Assembly: GCF_020181035.1 (NCBI RefSeq)
Contig: NZ_JAIQYY010000002.1
Location: 403,219 to 467,218, forward strand
Direction of reading: 5' to 3'
DNA from: Streptomyces sp. CoH27
Lineage (GTDB): Bacteria; Actinomycetota; Actinomycetes; Streptomycetales; Streptomycetaceae
Length of the DNA stretch: 64,000 nucleotides
Notes under the pieces: generated by a model
Seen by the model: the letters and a program-made list of their open reading frames with translations, nothing else
Databases searched by the model: none
What the model was told of the DNA's origin: nothing
Translations under genes and position numbers: made by a program
Shown here: piece after piece, positions 18,501 through 26,494 of the stretch
Layout: each line of letters begins with the position of its first letter
How positions within the stretch are numbered: position 1 is the first letter of the stretch

Positions 18501-18998
18501 CAACTCGGTCTTGACGCCGTTCGCGTCGGTCACCTTGTAGTAGCCGATGCCCGCCTGCTCGTCGGCGTGGCTGAAGCCGACGGACGCGCCGCCGAGGCTG
18601 CCCGACAGCGCGCCGGTCACCGGCAGGATGGGCAGGTCGCCGGCGACGGGGCAGCCAGGTCCCGAGACATGGGTGAGGCTGAAGCCGGAGATCTTGTTGT
18701 CGTTGTACTCGTAGCCGCCGCCGTCAGGGCGGTGGGGCGCCGTGTCGGGGCCCCACTGCACCATGCCGGCCGGCATGTCGGGACCGGGGAAGGTGTCCAC
18801 GGCCCCGGACGTGCCGATGAGGGGGTTGACGAGGGACGCGGGATCCTTCACGAAGGCCGGCGTCGCGGTGCTCGCGGCATGGGCGCTCCCCCCTGCCGTG
18901 AGCGGGAGGGCGGCCATGCCCAGCACCGAGACCACGGCCAGGCGTCGGCGGAATCTCTTGCGGTCACGTGGCGCAGCTGAACGTCGGGGTCTCACCAT
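15585..18998 (-). CDS. Secreted GH92 family alpha-mannosidase
   Basis: This 1137-residue exported glycoside hydrolase has a signal peptide at residues 1-42 (RRLAVVSVLGMAALPL then GSAHAAS). The GH92 N-terminal beta-sandwich begins with VNPLIGTSGAVDTFPGP and contains GFSLTHVSGPGC. The (alpha/alpha)6 domain carries typical runs such as KWASNNGESYVMVGDP and MVPFNLKQLIQARGG. The last 300 residues are beta-rich, with a NEW3-like immunoglobulin-fold module and another domain. The normal GH92 catalytic unit is about 700-750 residues. GH92 enzymes are calcium-dependent exo-alpha-mannosidases, usually alpha-1,2, used on mannans or N-glycans. The start is ATG at 18996-18998 with GGAGG eight bases upstream. 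A double LacI-type operator lies 76 bases upstream. Confidence 0.92.
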   Translation of the reverse strand: MVRPRRSAAPRDRKRFRRRLAVVSVLGMAALPLTAGGSAHAASTATPAFVKDPASLVNPLIGTSGAVDTFPGPDMPAGMVQWGPDTAPHRPDGGGYEYNDNKISGFSLTHVSGPGCPVAGDLPILPVTGALSGSLGGASVGFSHADEQAGIGYYKVTDANGVKTELTDTTRAGLGRFTFPAGRQANLLFKLSGGATQVDGTRVQVVNDREISGAVDSGHFCGANNRYTLHFDIKFDQPFTASGTWVGSTINPGATSLKAGKVQQTPQASTSAPLKEKHFTVPAKPAPTIHGSGAKASGTPSPTPSAGTAPRSSAAVEAAQPPTTGANGMYLTFDTSAHPTVSAKVGISYTDDAGAADNVATEIRTWNLDTVEQANHKAWNAVLNKLRVGGGTPDQQAQFYTALYHALLHPNVFSDDNGRYMGMDNQVHKLTRGQKAQYANYSGWDTYRSQTQLMAMVEPEVAGDVVTSMLNGYDQTGLLPKWASNNGESYVMVGDPAAGIIADAYAFGATGFDTGKALAALQHEATVPNNDRPGEAVRDAKGYLPLDEGDYGCCNFYGPVSTQLEYDSADYALAAFAKSLGRTAVYEKFATRAQDWMNVFNPQTGYLQAKNKDGRFAGGFTPGTSNGFVEGTSAQYTPMVPFNLKQLIQARGGADAYSSYLDSLLDDITDPGNTNADLSNEPSVEIPWEYDYTGRPWKTQAAVRKAQQELYFNAPVGSFGNDDLGAMSSWYVWSELGLYPETPGTDTLALGSPVFPVAQVTFAGGRTVRIDAPQAAPDAPYVQSLSVKGKEWKTSWLTYGQFKGAGSIDFTLGTQPDTSWASDPSAAPPSDTTGGGRVLAATGPSSDGLVLQPGTSGDGTLDLTNLGSAAVTVGWQATVPSGVTLDTASGSLTVPASGSAEVKVHVTAGASEGTFPVTFALTDHTTGAALGGATLRVAVAKAGALWPYHTNEGIYPDGSSFSGGFDNGGWALSQNALSAAGVTSGSTLTVDGISYTWPTVTSGQLDNLEMAGQTIPMPEGTSGASLGLLGAATNAPTDGSGVSGTVTVTYTDGTVSKATVGFSDWTLGGGSGKPLPGDTTAVTTAYRNTGSGGRDNVKTYVFATKVPLDPSKQVASITLPVTGSTGTDHLFAYGFGR

Positions 18999-19073
18999 CG
19001 GTTGCCTCCGCAGCGGTTCGTGCTTCGCACATCAGGTGACGGCGTACCGAAGAACGCCGGAACGCCGGCGACA

Positions 19074-19116
19074 GGCAACGTTGTCAGGCCGCCGGTCGCA
19101 GCCTGACAACGTTGCC
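19074..19116. promoter_or_regulatory. Double LacI-family operator upstream of the GH92 gene
   Basis: Two copies of a 16-mer (GGCAACGTTGTCAGGC and its exact reverse complement) face each other across an 11-base spacer. Each contains CAACGTTG, the core of the LacI/GalR-type operator (TGACAACGTTGTCA-like). The centres are 31 bp apart, about three helical turns, so two repressor dimers would sit on the same face. The site is 76-118 bases upstream of the GH92 start. The rest of the 530-base gap (18999-19528) shows no gene: 19117-19490 has no supported reading frame. No LacI gene is in the window. Confidence 0.75.
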
Positions 19117-19490
19117 ATGCACGAGTGTTGAGTGAAACGCGTGTGCTCGTGGCGTGTCAACGAGGCCAACACAACTTTCTGGGTACGCAGTTCACAGACG
19201 GGCACATGCGACTGCGGATGCCGAAGACTCCGTCCTCCGGCCGCTGCCGGCGAATGCCGCGGGCAACGCAAGCTGCCGCACATCGCGTTCGGCATGAGCC
19301 AGGCCACCGCCGGCCTGCTCAACGACCTCGACGCGTCCCCACCGAACGCCCGCGGCCTGCCACCGCGACTACCCAGCCGCACAAGGTGCCTGCATCACGG
19401 GGGAATTGCCCCTCCCCCGCAACCGGCGATACACCCGGATGCCAGTCCTGCTCCGACGAGCGGGTGAGAGTGGTGGGCTGATGCCCTGCA

Positions 19491-19515
19491 GGGGCGGTCC
19501 TCCCGGGACCGCCCC
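19491..19515 (-). terminator. Hairpin terminator after the GH51 gene
   Basis: A perfect 10-bp stem (GGGGCGGTCC / GGACCGCCCC) with a 5-base loop begins 14 bases past the GH51 stop codon on the minus strand. It has no T tract, as is usual in streptomycetes. Confidence 0.7.
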
Positions 19516-19528
19516 TCGATCGCCGCGA

Positions 19529-22147
19529 TCAGGTCAGGACGAGTTCCAGTACGGTGACCGACAGCGGCGGCACGGTACTGGTGAAGGACGCTGCCGCGCC
19601 GGTGACGGTGCTCGTCCTGGGCACCAGCGTGTCCGGTTCCGTCAGCGTGTTGGTGGTGGTGCGCGAGGGGCCGGTCAGAATCGTCGCGGTGGCCTGCCTC
19701 TTGACCCCCTTGGCCAGCCCCTTCAGTTCGACCGGCACGTTCACCTTCTCCGTCCCGCAGTTGACGACCGCGAGGTAGAGGCGGTTCCCGGCGCGGGTGG
19801 CCACGGTGGCGAGGCCGGGCAGCGCACGCGCGGTGGCCGGCAGCACCGTGGTGCCGAGCCTGCTCGTCAGCATGTGCTGTGCCCAGTAGCTGGGCGACAC
19901 ATAGCTGGTGAGGTTGTCGTAGGCGATCAGGTTGGTGGCCCAGACGTTGTTCTTGACGTGCGAGAAGAGCGGCGCGTAGCACTCCATGAGGACCTGGTCC
20001 GAGTTGCGGATCAGCCCGGCCAGCCACGCGGCGTCACCGAGCGCGGCGTTGAGGTCGGGTGTGGGGCGGCCCTCCTGCGCGGCCCACTCTCCGACGAACA
20101 CCTTCGTCGAATTGCGGTCCCGGTTGTCGTACTTGTGGGTGGAGGCCTGGGCGGCGGACGGCGCGAGGTAGTAGTGCTCGTCGATCAGGTCCGGCGTGCG
20201 GCTCGTCACGGACGTCGTGGCGATCAGCTTCAGATGCGGGTACTTCGCCTTGATCGCGTCGTAGAAGGCCGCGAACCGCTCGTTGTACGACCCCGAGGAG
20301 TCGAACCAGTCCTCGTTGCCGATCTCCACGTACTCCAGCGGGAACGGCTTCGGATGTCCGTCGGCGGCACGTCGTGCGCCCCAGGTGCTGGTGACAGGAC
20401 CGGTGATGTACTCGATCTCGTCGAGTGCGTCCTGGACGAACGGCTTGAGTGCGTCGCCGGTGACATGGTCGCCCTTGAGCGCGTAGCCGGCGTAGACGGC
20501 GAGGACCGGCTGGGCATGCATGTCCTCGACCCATTCCAGGTATTCGAGGAGTCCGAGTCCGTCCGTGGACCAGTAGCCCCAGGCGTCGTCCATGTGGCCG
20601 GGGCGCTCCCAGACCGGACCGATGGTGTTCTTCCAGTTGAACCGTGTCGCGATGGTGTTGCCCTCCAGGAAGTTCCCGCCGGGGAAGCGCAGGAACTTCG
20701 GCCTCAGAGCGACCAGTTTGTCCATCAGGTCGACGCGCAGGCCGTTGGGCCGGTTGTTGTAGGTGGGCGGGAAGAGGGACACGTGCTGGAGCCACAGGGT
20801 CTCGCGCGCGGCGGCGGGGTCGGCGGTGGTGACGGTCAGCCGTGCGTCACCGACCGCGGGGGTGCGCGAACCGGTGCGCAGAGTCAGCTCGAACGGGCGG
20901 CCGGGGAAGGCGGTGCCGATGTGGGGCACGTGGGCGGACGCGTACACCGTCGCACCGTCCGCCGACTCGATGGCCACCCTGAGCGGGCCGATGCGGCGCG
21001 ACGCCTTGGCGAACAGCCGCGCGGTGTAGGTGGTTCTGGGCCGCACGGGTATGCCCCAGAAGCCGTCGTTGGCCACACCGGCCCGGTTTCCGGCCCCGGT
21101 GCCGCTCGGCAGAACGACCTTGAGGGAACGGTTCAGCGCGGCGTTGAGCGGGTTGGCGGTGTCGAGCGAGAGGGTCGTCCCGCCGACGGCGGACCAGTGG
21201 ACGGGCGTGGTGTCGCTGGCCATCATCGAGCGGTTCTGCACCAGCTCGGCGTAGATGCCGCCTTCGCCGGAGTGGTTGATGTCCTCGAACATCAAACCGG
21301 GGAGGACGGGAGACACGGCGTGCGCGGGGTGAGCGACGTCCACGCTCAGCAGCGGCGTCGTGGTCTCCACGGGGACCCCGGCCAGCGCCGCGACCTGCTC
21401 GGAGGTGAGGACGGACGGGAACATCCATACGTCGTCGATCAGGCCGTGCCACTGATCGACGTGCCCGCCGCCGTAGAGCGCGCGGCCGATGGCGGTGTCG
21501 CCGGTGCCGGCCCAGCCTGCCGTGTAGGCGGTCTCGCCCTCCAGCACGCCGTTGACGTAGAGGCGGATGACCCCGGCGGCCGGGTCGCTGACGCCGGCCA
21601 GGTGGGTCCAGGTGTTGGCGGCGGGCGCCGAAGCGGCGGCCGCCACCGCGGCACTCTGTGTGGCGTCCGAGCCCAGCCGGGCGAAGGCGAAGGTACCGGT
21701 GTCGTCGCGCAGCCCCAGGTAGAAGGAGCTGACGACCTTGCCGTCGACACTGACGGCGGTCTGGTAGCCGCCGAGTTGGGCGAGGTTGACCCAGGCGCCC
21801 ACCGAGAACGCCTTGGAGGTGTCGAGGGCCGGCCCGGACGCCGTGGCGTTGCCGCCCGCCGTGAGGCTCAGGCTGTGGGTGCCCACCTTGCCGGTGTCCC
21901 AGCCGGCCGCACCCTGGAGCGTCGCGCTGCGACTGTTGGCGGAGGAGTCGGCGGCCAAGGTCCCGGCGCCTTCGTCGAAGGTCCAGTGGGCGGCTGCGGC
22001 GGGGAGGTCCGCGGCGGTGGCGCTCGCGGATGTGCCGGTGAGTTCGGCGGCCCCGGCGGGAACGGCGGCGGCGAAGGTGCCGGCGAGGGAGGCGGCGCCC
22101 AGGACGGTGAGGACGGTTCTGCGGGGCACTCCGGCTTCTGAAGGCAT
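19529..22147 (-). CDS. Secreted LamG-GH51 alpha-L-arabinofuranosidase
   Basis: This protein of about 872 residues has a Tat-like signal (PRRTVLTVLGAASLAGTF, then AGAAE). A LamG/concanavalin-like carbohydrate-binding domain follows at residues 50-245 (AHWTFDEGAG, WHGLIDDVWMF). The GH51 arabinofuranosidase domain runs from about 265, with FRFPGGNFLEGN-like LRFPGGNFLEGN and the acid/base Glu in VEIGNEDWF (about residue 612). A C-terminal beta-domain completes it. It would release arabinofuranose from arabinan or arabinoxylan outside the cell. Two ATGs compete: 22156 lies directly against AAAGGA, while 22147 is nine bases from it, so 22147 is preferred. No copy of the CAACGTTG operator is seen upstream, so regulation differs from the neighbouring GH92 gene. 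Confidence 0.88.
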   Translation of the reverse strand: MPSEAGVPRRTVLTVLGAASLAGTFAAAVPAGAAELTGTSASATAADLPAAAAHWTFDEGAGTLAADSSANSRSATLQGAAGWDTGKVGTHSLSLTAGGNATASGPALDTSKAFSVGAWVNLAQLGGYQTAVSVDGKVVSSFYLGLRDDTGTFAFARLGSDATQSAAVAAAASAPAANTWTHLAGVSDPAAGVIRLYVNGVLEGETAYTAGWAGTGDTAIGRALYGGGHVDQWHGLIDDVWMFPSVLTSEQVAALAGVPVETTTPLLSVDVAHPAHAVSPVLPGLMFEDINHSGEGGIYAELVQNRSMMASDTTPVHWSAVGGTTLSLDTANPLNAALNRSLKVVLPSGTGAGNRAGVANDGFWGIPVRPRTTYTARLFAKASRRIGPLRVAIESADGATVYASAHVPHIGTAFPGRPFELTLRTGSRTPAVGDARLTVTTADPAAARETLWLQHVSLFPPTYNNRPNGLRVDLMDKLVALRPKFLRFPGGNFLEGNTIATRFNWKNTIGPVWERPGHMDDAWGYWSTDGLGLLEYLEWVEDMHAQPVLAVYAGYALKGDHVTGDALKPFVQDALDEIEYITGPVTSTWGARRAADGHPKPFPLEYVEIGNEDWFDSSGSYNERFAAFYDAIKAKYPHLKLIATTSVTSRTPDLIDEHYYLAPSAAQASTHKYDNRDRNSTKVFVGEWAAQEGRPTPDLNAALGDAAWLAGLIRNSDQVLMECYAPLFSHVKNNVWATNLIAYDNLTSYVSPSYWAQHMLTSRLGTTVLPATARALPGLATVATRAGNRLYLAVVNCGTEKVNVPVELKGLAKGVKRQATATILTGPSRTTTNTLTEPDTLVPRTSTVTGAAASFTSTVPPLSVTVLELVLT

Positions 22148-22487
22148 GCGGCTCATTCCTTTATGACAGACCGTTGCGTTGCGTACCGGCCGGAGCAGGG
22201 CAGCCCGCCGAAGCTGTCAGCTGACCTTGTTCGATATCCCGTACGGCGATCGGTACTTCGAGCAGCAGGGATCTTAAGGTGTCGGCGAGGCCCGTCAACA
22301 CCCCTCGTACGGCAATGCTTCTCCAGGCCTCGGCCACCACGCGGTTCTCAAGAGGCAGCCATACAGGAGGACTTCATCGAGCAGCACCACGCCCTACCCG
22401 CATCCAGGCCCGCCGGTTCCGCGCGACGGACCCGCCCTCCGGGCGCGTAGAGCAGACGACGGATTCACCCACGGAGGGGACTGCACA
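22148..22487. other. Divergent intergenic region
   Basis: About 340 bases separate the divergent GH51 and transglycosylase genes and must hold both promoters. A loosely symmetric block around 22230-22265 (TTCGATATCCCG ... GTACTTCG) could bind a regulator. No gene, RNA or clear palindrome was seen. Confidence 0.3.
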
Positions 22488-23564
22488 GTGACAGCGCGTG
22501 CACTCAAGGGGGCACTGAGGGGTGCCAGGGGTACGGCGATCGCGGCGGCGGCGATGGCCGTCCTGACCGCGTCGCAGGCGCCGGGGGCGGTCTCGGCCGA
22601 GGCCGCGGAGCCCGCGCGAACGGCGGCGCCCGCCGAGCCCGGCCCCAGCGTGTCCGGCGACACCCCGTACCGCACCGGCCTTCCCCCGCTGCGGACGCGG
22701 AAGAGCGGCTCGGCACCCGAAGCGGCGGTCGGCGGCGCCCTGCCCGCGAGCGTGTTCGCCGCGTACCGGCGTGCCGAGGAGGAGCTGGCGCGCAGCGCGC
22801 CCGGCTGCCGGCTGCGCTGGCAGCTGCTGGCCGCGATCGGCCAGGTGGAGTCCGGGCAGGCATGGGGCGGCCGGGTGACCCCGGACGGTACGACCGTGAC
22901 ACCCATCCTCGGCCCGCGGCTGACCAGCGGCGCCTTCGCCGTCGTACCGGACACCGACGGCGGCGCGTACGACGGGGACGCGGTGTACGACCGCGCGGTC
23001 GGCCCGATGCAGTTCATCCCGTCCACCTGGGCCCGCTGGGGCGCGGACGGCAACGGCGACGGACGGTCGGACCCGAACAACGTCTACGACGCGGCGCTCG
23101 CCGCCGGCCGCTACCTGTGCGCGGGCGGCCGGGACCTGTCGAACCCCGCCGACCTGGACCGGGCGATCCTGGGCTACAACCACTCGGACGCCTATCTGCG
23201 CACCGTCAAGGCCTGGTACGCGTACTACCTGACCGGACACCGCGTGGTGCCGGACGCGTCCACCGGATCCCGGTCGGACCGGCCGGAGCCGTCCCGCCCG
23301 CAGAGGCCGAAGCCCTCGGAGGACCGGAAGCCGGGCCCTGGTCCCTCGCGCACGCCGTCGGCGCCGCCCGCCTCGCCCTCCCCCAGCCCGTCCCCGACGG
23401 CCGGCGCGCCGAAGGCGTCCGGGACGCCGCTGATCCCCGTCCCCGAGCCGACTCTCTCGCTGCCCGGCGGCGGCGTGCTGCCCGACGCGGGGCCGCTGAC
23501 CATCGGCAACGGCTGGAACACGATGAGCGCCTCCCCCTCCACAACCGCGACTACTCGGCGGTAA
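22488..23564 (+). CDS. Secreted lytic transglycosylase-like protein with Pro-rich tail
   Basis: This 358-residue exported cell-wall enzyme has a signal peptide at residues 1-40 (GTAIAAAAMAVLTASQAPGA). An SLT-type lysozyme-fold domain covers about residues 85-250, with the catalytic Glu121 in AAIGQVESG, the substrate-groove segment AVGPMQFIPSTWARWG, and YDAALAAGRYLC. The last 100 residues are a Pro/Ser-rich tail, probably a spacer through the wall. Lytic transglycosylases cleave MurNAc-GlcNAc bonds to give 1,6-anhydro-MurNAc ends. The start is GTG at 22488, with GGAGGGG nine bases upstream. The following sigma factor gene is only 53 bases away and may be co-transcribed. Confidence 0.88.
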   Translation: MTARALKGALRGARGTAIAAAAMAVLTASQAPGAVSAEAAEPARTAAPAEPGPSVSGDTPYRTGLPPLRTRKSGSAPEAAVGGALPASVFAAYRRAEEELARSAPGCRLRWQLLAAIGQVESGQAWGGRVTPDGTTVTPILGPRLTSGAFAVVPDTDGGAYDGDAVYDRAVGPMQFIPSTWARWGADGNGDGRSDPNNVYDAALAAGRYLCAGGRDLSNPADLDRAILGYNHSDAYLRTVKAWYAYYLTGHRVVPDASTGSRSDRPEPSRPQRPKPSEDRKPGPGPSRTPSAPPASPSPSPSPTAGAPKASGTPLIPVPEPTLSLPGGGVLPDAGPLTIGNGWNTMSASPSTTATTRR

Positions 23565-23617
23565 TGTCGCCACCCGCCGGAAGCACAGGACCGGCGGGTG
23601 AGTGCGAAGGGGCCCTC

Positions 23618-24685
23618 ATGGCGACGGACATGCCTGCGGACACAGCGGCCGCCGACGAGCGTTGGCAGCGCATGTGGAGCCATCGCGAGCAGCTGCTCAA
23701 GGTGGCCCGGCGACGCTCCATGAGCCAGGAGGACGCCGAGGACGCCGTGCACGAGGCGATGCTGCGGGCCGCGGAACGCCCGGACCTCGACGACGAGCGG
23801 CTCGGCGCCTGGCTGACGACGGTGACGATGCGGCTGTGCGTCGACCGGTACCGGCAGGTCAACCGCGAGGCCGAGGTGGGCAGCCGCCCCACGCTCGTCG
23901 CGCCGGGCCCGGTACCCGTCGAGGAGGCGGTGTGCGACCGGGCCGAGGCGAAGTGGCTCGCCGTGCGCAGCGGTGAGCTGCCCGCCCGGCAGGCGGAGGC
24001 GCTCCGGCTGAAGTCCGAGGACCTGGACGTGAGCCAGGTCGCGGTGCGGATGGGGCTCAGCTACCGGACCGTCGAGTCGCTGCTCGCCCGGGCCCGGCGG
24101 ACGCTGCGTGCCTCGCTGGCCGGGACGCTCGCTCTGGTGCTGTTCCTGGTCGGGCGCGGGCGGCTGCGCGGGGGTGGCAAGGCCCAGGTGGTCGCGGTGA
24201 CCTCGACGGCGGCGACCCTGGCGGTGGCGGGGTTCGTGCTGCCGTACGCGCTCGATGCGGGCGGCAACGGGACCGGTCCGGCGCCGCGGCCGGCCGTGAC
24301 CGGCGACGCGCAGGTCCGGCCCGGCGAGGCCATGGGCCCAGGGCGCACCCCTACGTCGCGCACCTCCTCGCCCGCGGCGCCCGGTGCCCGGAGGCGGACG
24401 CCCTCACCCACCGGGGGAACGGCCCTGTCGCTGCCGGTGGCCGTGCCGTCCCTGCCGGGCGTGTCCTCGTCCCCGCTCCCGGGGCTGCCGGCGCCGCAGG
24501 TCCCGAAGGTGCCCGGCGTGCCGCAGGTGCCCGGCGTGCCGGACCTGCCGCACCTGCCGACGGGGTCGGCCGCCTCGTCGCTCCCCTCGCTTCCCCCGGC
24601 CCCGGCGGTACCGGCCGCTCCGCTCTCCTCCCCTGTCCCCGCCCCGAGGACGCCTTCGAGCGCGCCGTCGCCGAAGCTGCCGTAG
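23618..24685 (+). CDS. ECF-type sigma factor with C-terminal membrane helix and Pro-rich tail
   Basis: This 355-residue protein carries region 2 (about residues 15-85, SMSQEDAEDAVHEAMLRA, VTMRLCVDRYRQVNRE) and region 4 (about 115-165, LPARQAEALRLKSED, QVAVRMGLSYRTVESLLARA). These would bind -10 and -35 elements for RNA polymerase. A hydrophobic helix follows (about 188-213, TSTAATLAVAGFVLPYAL), then about 140 residues of Pro/Val/Ser repeats (VPGVPQVPGVPDLP). Standard ECF sigma factors are about 200 residues, so the membrane helix and outside tail are extra. The start is ATG at 23618. The neighbouring transglycosylase hints at a cell-wall-sensing role. No anti-sigma gene is adjacent. Confidence 0.82.
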   Translation: MATDMPADTAAADERWQRMWSHREQLLKVARRRSMSQEDAEDAVHEAMLRAAERPDLDDERLGAWLTTVTMRLCVDRYRQVNREAEVGSRPTLVAPGPVPVEEAVCDRAEAKWLAVRSGELPARQAEALRLKSEDLDVSQVAVRMGLSYRTVESLLARARRTLRASLAGTLALVLFLVGRGRLRGGGKAQVVAVTSTAATLAVAGFVLPYALDAGGNGTGPAPRPAVTGDAQVRPGEAMGPGRTPTSRTSSPAAPGARRRTPSPTGGTALSLPVAVPSLPGVSSSPLPGLPAPQVPKVPGVPQVPGVPDLPHLPTGSAASSLPSLPPAPAVPAAPLSSPVPAPRTPSSAPSPKLP

Positions 24686-24794
24686 CACGCCGTAAACCCG
24701 TCCGAAAAAAATTTCCCGGTCGCCGCGACGGACGCCCCGCTCCTCCCCGTAGAGCAGATGTCGGAGCTGCTCCACGGGCGAAGGGTGGAACCGG

Positions 24795-25724
24795 ATGGGT
24801 GTCGAGATCTGTGTGGAAGGGCTGACCAAGTCCTTCGGCCACCAGGTCATCTGGCAGGACGTCTCGCTGACGCTGCCCGCCGGGGAGGTCTCGGTGATGC
24901 TCGGCCCCTCGGGGACGGGCAAGTCGGTGTTCCTCAAGACGCTCGTGGGGCTGCTGAAGCCGGAGCGCGGCTCCATCACGATCCAGGGCCGGGACATCAC
25001 CAGGCTCCGTGAGCACGACCTGTACGAGGTGCGGAAGCTGTTCGGCGTGCTGTTCCAGGACGGCGCGCTGTTCGGCTCGATGAACTTGTACGACAACATC
25101 GCCTTCCCGCTGCGCGAGCACACCCGCAAGTCCGAGAGCGAGATCCGGCGCATCGTGCTGGAGAAGATGGACATGGTCGGGCTGATCGGCGCCGAGGAGA
25201 AGCTGCCCGGCGAGATCTCCGGCGGTATGCGCAAGCGTGCCGGGCTCGCCCGCGCCCTGGTCCTCGACCCGGAGATCATCCTGTTCGACGAGCCGGACTC
25301 GGGCCTGGACCCGGTCCGCGTGGCCTACCTCAACCAGCTCATCGTCGACCTCAACGCACAGATCGACGCGACCTTCCTGATCGTCACCCACGACATCGCC
25401 TCGGCCCGCCAGGTCCCGGACAACATCGGGCTGCTGTTCCGGCGCGAGCTGGTGCTGTTCGGGCCCCGCGAGGAGCTGCTGACCAGTGACGAGCCCGTCG
25501 TACGGCAGTTCCTGAACGGCCGGATGCAGGGGCCGATCGGCATGGCGGAGGAGAAGGACGCGGCCCTGGTCGAGCAGGAGCTGGCCCAGATCGACGAGGG
25601 TCCACGCGTCCGGGACCTGACTCCCCGCCTGCTGCCCGGCCCCGGCATCACCCGCCCGCCCCGCTGGGAGGCGATCGCGAGACGCGAGGCGGAGCTGCAC
25701 GGGACGGGGGTGAGCAGCGCATGA
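24795..25724 (+). CDS. Mce/Mla-type ABC transporter ATP-binding protein
   Basis: This 309-residue cytoplasmic ATPase (MlaF/MceG family) powers the lipid transporter encoded by the following genes. It shows Walker A GPSGTGKSVF (about residue 38), the Mla-type signature ISGGMRKRAGLARAL, Walker B IILFDEPDSGLD, and the H-loop His in LIVTHDIAS. MlaF is about 270 residues; here about 40 C-terminal residues are extra. The start is ATG at 24795 with GGGTGGAA just upstream. Its stop overlaps the next start (ATGA at 25721-25724). The 109-base gap before it should hold the operon promoter, but no clear hexamers were identified. Confidence 0.93.
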   Translation: MGVEICVEGLTKSFGHQVIWQDVSLTLPAGEVSVMLGPSGTGKSVFLKTLVGLLKPERGSITIQGRDITRLREHDLYEVRKLFGVLFQDGALFGSMNLYDNIAFPLREHTRKSESEIRRIVLEKMDMVGLIGAEEKLPGEISGGMRKRAGLARALVLDPEIILFDEPDSGLDPVRVAYLNQLIVDLNAQIDATFLIVTHDIASARQVPDNIGLLFRRELVLFGPREELLTSDEPVVRQFLNGRMQGPIGMAEEKDAALVEQELAQIDEGPRVRDLTPRLLPGPGITRPPRWEAIARREAELHGTGVSSA

Positions 25725-26491
25725 GGCTCTCCCCGACGGGTGCGCTCCGGCACTCGGGCAACCTCTTCGCGATGGCGCTGGACGTCGTCCGGACCCTGCC
25801 CCGACGGCCCTTCCAGGCACGGGAGTTCATCCAGCAGGCGTGGTTCGTCGCAAGCGTCACCATTCTGCCGACGGCGCTGGTCTCGATCCCCTTCGGGGCG
25901 GTCATCGCGCTGCAGATCGGCAGCCTGACCCGGCAGTTGGGCGCGCAGTCCTTCTCCGGTGCCGCGTCCGTGCTCGCGGTGCTGCGCGAGGCCTCGCCGA
26001 TCGTCACCGCGCTGCTGATCGCGGGCGCGGGCGGCACGGCGATCTGTGCGGACCTCGGGGCGCGCAAGATCCGGGACGAGATCGACGCGATACAGGTGCT
26101 CGGCATCGACCCCATCCACCGGCTCGTCGTACCGCGCGTGCTGGCGTCGATGGTGGTGGCGGTGCTGCTCAACGGCCTGGTGTCGGTGGTCGGCGTGGCG
26201 GGCGGCTACTTCTTCAACGTCGTCCTGCAGAACGGCACTCCCGGTGCCTACCTCGCCTCCTTCACCACGCTCGCGCAGCTCTCCGACCTGTGGGCGGCCG
26301 AGATCAAGGCGCTGGTGTTCGGGGCGATCGCGGCGATCGTCGCCTCGTACAAGGGCCTCACGGCGCAGGGCGGTCCGAAGGGCGTGGGCGACGCCGTGAA
26401 CCAGTCGGTCGTGATCACCTTCATGTTGCTGTTCGTGACGAACTTCGTGATGACCGCGGTGTACTTCCAAGTCGTCCCGCAGAGGGGCTGA
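25721..26491 (+). CDS. yrbEA: YrbE/MlaE-type permease, first of two
   Basis: This 256-residue integral membrane subunit of an Mce lipid transporter (MlaE/DUF140 family) has about five hydrophobic segments. Its family signatures are IVTALLIAGAGGTAICADLG, containing the EQ-loop-like coupling region, and IRDEIDAIQVLGIDP. It overlaps the ATPase gene by four bases and is followed three bases later by a second permease, so the pair should form the heterodimeric channel core. Length is normal (250-290). Confidence 0.93.
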   Translation: MRLSPTGALRHSGNLFAMALDVVRTLPRRPFQAREFIQQAWFVASVTILPTALVSIPFGAVIALQIGSLTRQLGAQSFSGAASVLAVLREASPIVTALLIAGAGGTAICADLGARKIRDEIDAIQVLGIDPIHRLVVPRVLASMVVAVLLNGLVSVVGVAGGYFFNVVLQNGTPGAYLASFTTLAQLSDLWAAEIKALVFGAIAAIVASYKGLTAQGGPKGVGDAVNQSVVITFMLLFVTNFVMTAVYFQVVPQRG

Positions 26492-26494
26492 GGC

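Noticed and set aside
15510..18980. 1156-codon open frame antisense to the GH92 gene
   Set aside because: No motif and Arg/Gly/Val-rich. The GH92 gene has a signal peptide, ribosome-binding site and family motifs.
19117..19490. Plus-strand frames between the operator and the GH51 terminator
   Set aside because: No motif, no ribosome-binding site and composition unlike genes. Treated as intergenic.
19406..22141. 911-codon open frame antisense to the GH51 gene
   Set aside because: Same type of GC-driven shadow, with no recognisable domain.
22862..23617. 5' extension of the sigma factor frame over the transglycosylase gene
   Set aside because: The extension is antiparallel to nothing but lies in another frame of the transglycosylase gene. 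The sigma domain starts at ATG 23618.
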